Shown piece after piece: positions 23,883-27,014 of a stretch of DNA of 27,014 nucleotides. The notes beneath the pieces are model-generated. The model saw only the letters and a list, made by a program, of their open reading frames with translations. It made no database searches and was not told the origin of the DNA. A program made the translations under genes and the position numbers. Within the stretch, counting starts at the first letter, position 1. The number at the start of each line of letters is the position of its first letter. Source of the stretch: Clostridium sp. CAG:221 (GTDB lineage Bacteria; Bacillota; Clostridia; Clostridiales; Clostridiaceae); the NCBI GenBank assembly GCA_000435835.1, contig FR883388.1, forward strand, positions 1-27,014. Direction: 5' to 3'.

Positions 23883-24665
23883 ATGAACAGTAACAACAGT
23901 GATAAAGTTAAAAACTTTTTTAGAAAGGAGGGTTTTTACTTTGTTTTATTTATTTGTTTATGTGTTATAGCAACTGTTGCTGTATTTACCATAAATAGAA
24001 ATAGTACAGCAAATAAGGATAATAGTGTTGAAGAGAATTTAAGTTTAAATGTTGAGGAGAATACTTCATTAGAGCCATCAGAAAGTGCAAATAATGAAAA
24101 GATTCAAAATGCAGAGAGAGTTGAGAACGCTTCAAGCAATGTTACTGATAATGAAGTAGCAGAGGGCGAGACTACAGATGTTTCAGAAGTTGCAGATGTA
24201 GCTGAATCAGAAGATGCTGCAGTAATGTCTGGAAGCGAAAATGGAATTATTTTTTCATTACCTTTAGAAGCAACTGTAAGTAGATCTTTCGGCGAAATGA
24301 TTGAAGTAAAGAAGACTGATGAAGAACAAATAATAATGACTAGAAGAGGTGTAGATTTACAAGCACCTGTTGGAAGCGTTGTTAAATGTGCTGCAGAAGG
24401 TCAAGTTCAAGAAGTTGGAAGCAATAGTGAAGATGGAAATTATATAGTTGTTGCACATGCAAATGGATTAAAAACAAAATATGCTAACTTAGATCCAGAA
24501 GTATATGTTTCAGAAGGAGATATGGTAACTGAAGGACAAGAAATTGGAATAATAGGAAATAGTTCTTTAGTATTTACATCTGATATATGCGGTGATGTTT
24601 TAAATCTTCAAGTTGAAGATGCTAATGGAAAGTCAGTAGATCCATCAAGTTATTTTAATTTTTAA
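23883..24665 (+). CDS. spoIIQ: SpoIIQ-like protein with degenerate LytM (M23) domain
   Basis: Forespore-side partner of SpoIIIAH in the engulfment channel, judged by its place between spoIID and spoIIID. It is 260 residues: a short cytoplasmic head, one membrane helix (18-36), an acidic Ser/Asn/Glu linker (about 37-118) and a LytM fold (about 120-260, ending DPSSYFNF). The fold is clear (RRGVDLQAPVGSVV, VEDANGKSVDP), but the metal site is not. The first zinc His of HxxxD is Arg154 (Asp158 remains), the YAHL histidine is Asn202, and HxH is Val239 and Asn241. It should have no endopeptidase activity, as reported for B. subtilis SpoIIQ. The ATG at 23883 follows AGGAGGTG; an upstream in-frame ATG at 23847 lies in the palindrome. 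Confidence 0.85.
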   Translation: MNSNNSDKVKNFFRKEGFYFVLFICLCVIATVAVFTINRNSTANKDNSVEENLSLNVEENTSLEPSESANNEKIQNAERVENASSNVTDNEVAEGETTDVSEVADVAESEDAAVMSGSENGIIFSLPLEATVSRSFGEMIEVKKTDEEQIIMTRRGVDLQAPVGSVVKCAAEGQVQEVGSNSEDGNYIVVAHANGLKTKYANLDPEVYVSEGDMVTEGQEIGIIGNSSLVFTSDICGDVLNLQVEDANGKSVDPSSYFNF

Positions 24666-24683
24666 AGATAAATTGTTATAAAT

Positions 24684-24713
24684 CTTCACTAGCCAAATTA
24701 ATGGCTAGTGAAG
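24684..24713. other. Perfect 12-bp hairpin without T-tract between spoIIQ and spoIIID
   Basis: CTTCACTAGCCA (24684-24695) pairs with TGGCTAGTGAAG (24702-24713) around AATTAA. Neither strand has a following T-run. It may protect or end the spoIIQ mRNA, or act in the spoIIID leader. Confidence 0.55.
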
Positions 24714-24747
24714 GTATGGTTATCGTATTAAAAAGGGAGGTAGTATT

Positions 24748-24999
24748 TTGAAAGATTATATAGAAGAAAGAGTATTAGAAGTAGCTAAGTATATATTAGA
24801 TTCAAAGGCTACAATTAGAAAGACCGCAAAGGTATTTGGAGTAAGTAAGAGTACAATTCATAAGGATATGACAGAAAGACTTCCTAAGATTAATCCAGCA
24901 ATAGCAGAACAGACACATTCTGTATTGGAACTTAATAAATCAGAACGACACATAAGAGGTGGAAAAGCTACCAAAATGAAGTATAAAGCTATTGAATGA
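24748..24999 (+). CDS. spoIIID: Sporulation transcriptional regulator SpoIIID
   Basis: Small DNA-binding protein that adjusts the mother-cell sigma-E and sigma-K regulons. It is 83 residues. The helix-turn-helix is TIRKTAKVFGVSKSTIHKDM (about 22-41), followed by ERLPKINP and the basic tail RHIRGGKATKMKYK that contacts the minor groove in known homologues. The start is TTG at 24748, with GGGAGG 7 nt upstream; no ATG is available. No clear promoter is seen, so it may need its own sporulation promoter or read-through from spoIIQ. Confidence 0.96.
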   Translation: MKDYIEERVLEVAKYILDSKATIRKTAKVFGVSKSTIHKDMTERLPKINPAIAEQTHSVLELNKSERHIRGGKATKMKYKAIE

Positions 25000-25041
25000 T
25001 AACTTTATTATATATATAATGATGTATAAAGGTAATTTTTG

Positions 25042-25070
25042 TTGAAAAATGATTATTTTTAAATTGTTAT
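25042..25070 (+). promoter_or_regulatory. Weak candidate mbl promoter
   Basis: TTGAAA (25042-25047), a 17-nt spacer and TGTTAT (25065-25070). A 14-nt AT palindrome at 25007-25020 lies upstream. The evidence is weak. Confidence 0.3.
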
Positions 25071-25094
25071 GTATATAAATGGGAGTGAAATTCA

Positions 25095-26129
25095 ATGTGG
25101 TTTTGGAGAAAAAGTGCAGATTTGGGAATTGATTTAGGTACTGCAACAGTATTGGTTTATGTTAAAGGTAAAGGGGTAATATTAAAGGAACCTTCAGTAG
25201 TTGCTATTAACAAAGTTAATAATAAGATTTTAGCAGTAGGTGAAGAAGCTCGCAAGATGATAGGAAGAACACCGGGAAATATTATAGCAGTAAGGCCTTT
25301 AAAAGATGGTGTTATATCCGATTATGACATAACTGAAAAAATGTTAAAAGAATTCATAAAAAAAGCATGTGGAGGAAAGAAAATTATAGCTCCTAAAGTA
25401 ATGGTATGTATACCTTCGCAAGCTACAGAAGTTGAAAAGAGAGCGGTAATAGATGCTACTAAAAATTCAGGCGCTAAAGAAGTTCATTTAATAGAAGAAC
25501 CATTATCTGCTGCTATTGGAGCTGGTATAGATATAACCAAGCCTGATGGTAATATGATAGTTGATATAGGTGGAGGAACTACTGATATAGCTGTTATTTC
25601 ACTAGGTGGAGTTGTAATAAGAAAATCAATTAAGTCAGCTGGTGATAGATTTGATGAGGCCATAGTAAAATATGTTAGATTAAAGCATAGAATCATGATA
25701 GGTGAAAAAACTGCTGAAGATTTAAAAATTAATATAGGTTGTGCATATAAAGATGCAAGAGATTGTTCTTATGTAATGAAGGGAAGAAACCTAGTAACTG
25801 GCCTGCCTGATCAAGTCGAAATTACCTCTGAAGAAATAAGAGAAGCACTTGAAGAACCAGTTGGCTTAATAGTGGACGGGGTTAAATCTATATTAGAAAA
25901 AACACCACCAGAATTAGCGGCAGATATAATAGAAAAAGGAATAATAATGACTGGAGGAGGTTCATTATTATACGGATTAGATAAACTTATCGAAGTTAGT
26001 ACTGGATTAAACGTAAAAATAGCTGAAAATTCAGTAGAAGCAGTAGTTGAAGGAACTGGTGAAGTTTTAAATTATATTAATAAGTTACAATTTGATGATA
26101 GTGGAAATGAAATATCGTTAATTGAGTAG
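25095..26129 (+). CDS. mbl: MreB/Mbl rod-shape-determining actin homologue
   Basis: Cytoskeletal ATPase that forms filaments under the membrane and guides cell-wall synthesis. It is 344 residues. The actin-fold motifs are all present: phosphate 1 DLGTATVLVY, connect 1 and EEPLSAAIGAG, phosphate 2 DIGGGTTDIAVIS, and adenosine motif MTGGGSLLYGL. The N-terminal MWFWRKSAD resembles an amphipathic membrane anchor. Its position after spoIIID points to the Mbl paralogue of B. subtilis. GGGAGTG precedes the ATG. Confidence 0.94.
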   Translation: MWFWRKSADLGIDLGTATVLVYVKGKGVILKEPSVVAINKVNNKILAVGEEARKMIGRTPGNIIAVRPLKDGVISDYDITEKMLKEFIKKACGGKKIIAPKVMVCIPSQATEVEKRAVIDATKNSGAKEVHLIEEPLSAAIGAGIDITKPDGNMIVDIGGGTTDIAVISLGGVVIRKSIKSAGDRFDEAIVKYVRLKHRIMIGEKTAEDLKINIGCAYKDARDCSYVMKGRNLVTGLPDQVEITSEEIREALEEPVGLIVDGVKSILEKTPPELAADIIEKGIIMTGGGSLLYGLDKLIEVSTGLNVKIAENSVEAVVEGTGEVLNYINKLQFDDSGNEISLIE

Positions 26130-26132
26130 TAC

Positions 26133-26160
26133 AAAAGCTAGGATAACCTAGCTTTTCTTT
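26133..26160. terminator. Terminator between mbl and yyaC
   Basis: AAAAGCTAGG (26133-26142) pairs with CCTAGCTTTT (26147-26156), loop ATAA, then CTTT. The 5' A-run may also serve the convergent yyaC transcript. Confidence 0.8.
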
Positions 26161-26177
26161 ATATATATAGTAATTAT

Positions 26178-26693
26178 TTAGTTGGAATAGCACTGTATTA
26201 ATCCATTAGATATTACCTTAGCCATTTCAAATATTAAATTTAAACGTATACTCCTAGAGGTGAAGAATTCAGAATTATCACTGGAATCTATGATACCGAT
26301 AATGGATACATCACCAACATCAGGCAGCATTTTGCCAACACCTTTCCCTGGATGGATAGGAAAATCACGCACATGAATCTCGCCAATGGAATTAGTATCT
26401 CCTAGACAAGCATCTATACCAATAATTGTTGAACAAGGATATATTCTTTTAATTTCATATATACTTTTCTCCAGATTAAGTGCATGTATAGGATTAGCCA
26501 AAGTACCATATATGGGAATAGGGAAACTATTTTCCTTAAGCAATGTGCCAACAAGAGGGCCAAGACAATCTCCAATACATTTATCAGTACCAATACAAAC
26601 AATAACGGTTTGTTGTTTAATATATTTTTTTAAAAATTCAGCAATTTCCATGGATGCTGAATTTGAATTATAATTTATTTTAAGCTTTTGCAA
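26178..26693 (-). CDS. yyaC: Spore protein YyaC (DUF1256)
   Basis: Protein of the YyaC family found in spore formers, with a fold related to HybD/GPR-type proteases; its exact role is not settled. It is 171 residues. Family motifs are VIVCIGTDKCIGDCLGPLVG, IYGTLANPIHALNL, IIGIDACLGD and HPGKGVGKMLPDVGDVSI. The start is TTG at 26693, because AGAGGGGGG lies just before it; a GTG at 26711 would run through that site, and the ATG at 26651 has no ribosome binding site. It is reversed and convergent with mbl, with a candidate sigma-E promoter. Confidence 0.92.
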   Translation of the reverse strand: MQKLKINYNSNSASMEIAEFLKKYIKQQTVIVCIGTDKCIGDCLGPLVGTLLKENSFPIPIYGTLANPIHALNLEKSIYEIKRIYPCSTIIGIDACLGDTNSIGEIHVRDFPIHPGKGVGKMLPDVGDVSIIGIIDSSDNSEFFTSRSIRLNLIFEMAKVISNGLIQCYSN

Positions 26694-26717
26694 AAGAAAC
26701 CCCCCTCTCACAATAAA

Positions 26718-26746
26718 TATATATGAAGATTTTTTACTTAATATAA
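26718..26746 (-). promoter_or_regulatory. Candidate sigma-E promoter of yyaC
   Basis: On the minus strand TTATATT (26740-26746), exactly 14 nt, then CATATATA (26718-26725). The -35 matches KMATATT at 6 of 7; the -10 matches CATACAMT at 5 of 8 and resembles the -10 proposed for spoIID. Confidence 0.45.
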
Positions 26747-26897
26747 TTCAATAATATAAATAACTTTTTAGCATTATCTGATAATTAAAATAAAAATAAA
26801 TAAAGAACTTTAGGTAGTAATAGTGAGTAAATAAGAGAAAAATAGAATAAAAGCTTTGATAAATAGCTATAAATGTCTTAAATGACGAAATATGAAG

Positions 26898-26926
26898 TTG
26901 CATTATGTAACAAAAACGTATATACT
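26898..26926 (+). promoter_or_regulatory. Promoter of the tRNA gene(s)
   Basis: TTGCAT (26898-26903), a 17-nt spacer and TATACT (26921-26926). The predicted start, near 26933, gives about 58 nt of leader before the tRNA. The rest of the 26747-26990 spacer is AT-rich and shows nothing else. Confidence 0.7.
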
Positions 26927-26990
26927 AATCATTGTCAGTTTGGCAAGCAGTTGCTGAGAGACAAAAAATTAATAAAGAAATTTATTAAAT

Positions 26991-27014
26991 GGGGGAGTTC
27001 CCGAGAGGCCAAAG
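26991..27014 (+). tRNA. tRNA, probably tRNA-Tyr (5' end only)
   Basis: GGGGGAG-TT-CCCGAGAGGCCAAAG reads as a 7-nt acceptor strand, U8-U9 and a D-arm with the CCCGAG-GGCCAAAG pattern typical of bacterial tRNA-Tyr. The window ends before the anticodon, so identity is inferred; Ser and Leu, the other tRNAs with a long variable arm, fit less well. Confidence 0.7.

Noticed and set aside
26386..26673. 95-codon plus-strand frame opposite yyaC
   Set aside because: It is the complement of conserved yyaC motifs and has no start signal.
1..27014. CRISPR array, prophage, insertion sequence or defence island
   Set aside because: No regularly spaced direct repeats, transposase, integrase or phage genes were seen; the genes are almost all core functions.

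Overview
The window comes from a low-GC, spore-forming Firmicute, most likely a butyrate-forming cluster I Clostridium of the C. butyricum / C. beijerinckii type. The evidence is the very AT-rich spacers, the strong AGGAGG-type ribosome binding sites, the sporulation genes spoIID, a SpoIIQ-like gene, spoIIID and yyaC, and an acetyl-CoA acetyltransferase gene with a Rex-like operator. The species is an inference. No phage, insertion sequence, CRISPR array or defence system is visible. This is a core chromosomal region, and nearly every gene is on the + strand; only rpmE and yyaC are reversed.

Layout. 1-623: a small DnaA-domain-IV-like protein of unknown role and the pyrG leader. 624-4212: pyrG (CTP synthase) and rho, separated by about 500 bp that hold a terminator and a hairpin element. 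4186-5229: rpmE (reversed, convergent with rho, with its own promoter) and divergent tdk. 5245-9898: a YqhQ/DUF1385-PrmC fusion, prfA, an unknown membrane protein and the Sua5/YwlC tRNA-modification enzyme. 9945-11086: rpiB and upp. 11085-11275: a cluster of hairpins. 11311-13351: a dCMP deaminase and thl. 13805-20449: the complete ATP synthase operon atpIBEFHAGDC, closed by a strong terminator. 20579-26160: a YwmB-like gene, murA, spoIID, a SpoIIQ-like gene, spoIIID and mbl. 26178-26693: yyaC, reversed. 26991-27014: the first 24 nt of a tRNA, probably tRNA-Tyr.

How the genes fit together. Nucleotide supply (pyrG, tdk, upp, dCMP deaminase, rpiB), translation and its termination (rpmE, prfA, prmC, ywlC), transcription termination (rho) and energy conversion (atp, thl) fill the first 20 kb. 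Cell envelope and sporulation genes fill the rest: murA and mbl make and organise the wall, SpoIID and the SpoIIQ-like protein act at the engulfing septum, and SpoIIID is a mother-cell regulator. As I remember the B. subtilis chromosome, a very similar order is found there (pyrG, rho, rpmE, tdk, prfA/prmC, ywlC, rpiB, upp, atp, ywmB, murAA, spoIID, spoIIQ, spoIIID, mbl), so this is a deeply conserved block with local changes.

I found no clearly new multi-gene system. The observations most worth checking are the in-frame DUF1385-PrmC fusion with a well-placed internal start, the SpoIIQ-like LytM domain that has lost most of its zinc and catalytic residues, the Rex-like operator over the thl start site, the DnaA-IV-like small protein whose natural start is unclear, and the cluster of hairpins between upp and the deaminase gene.
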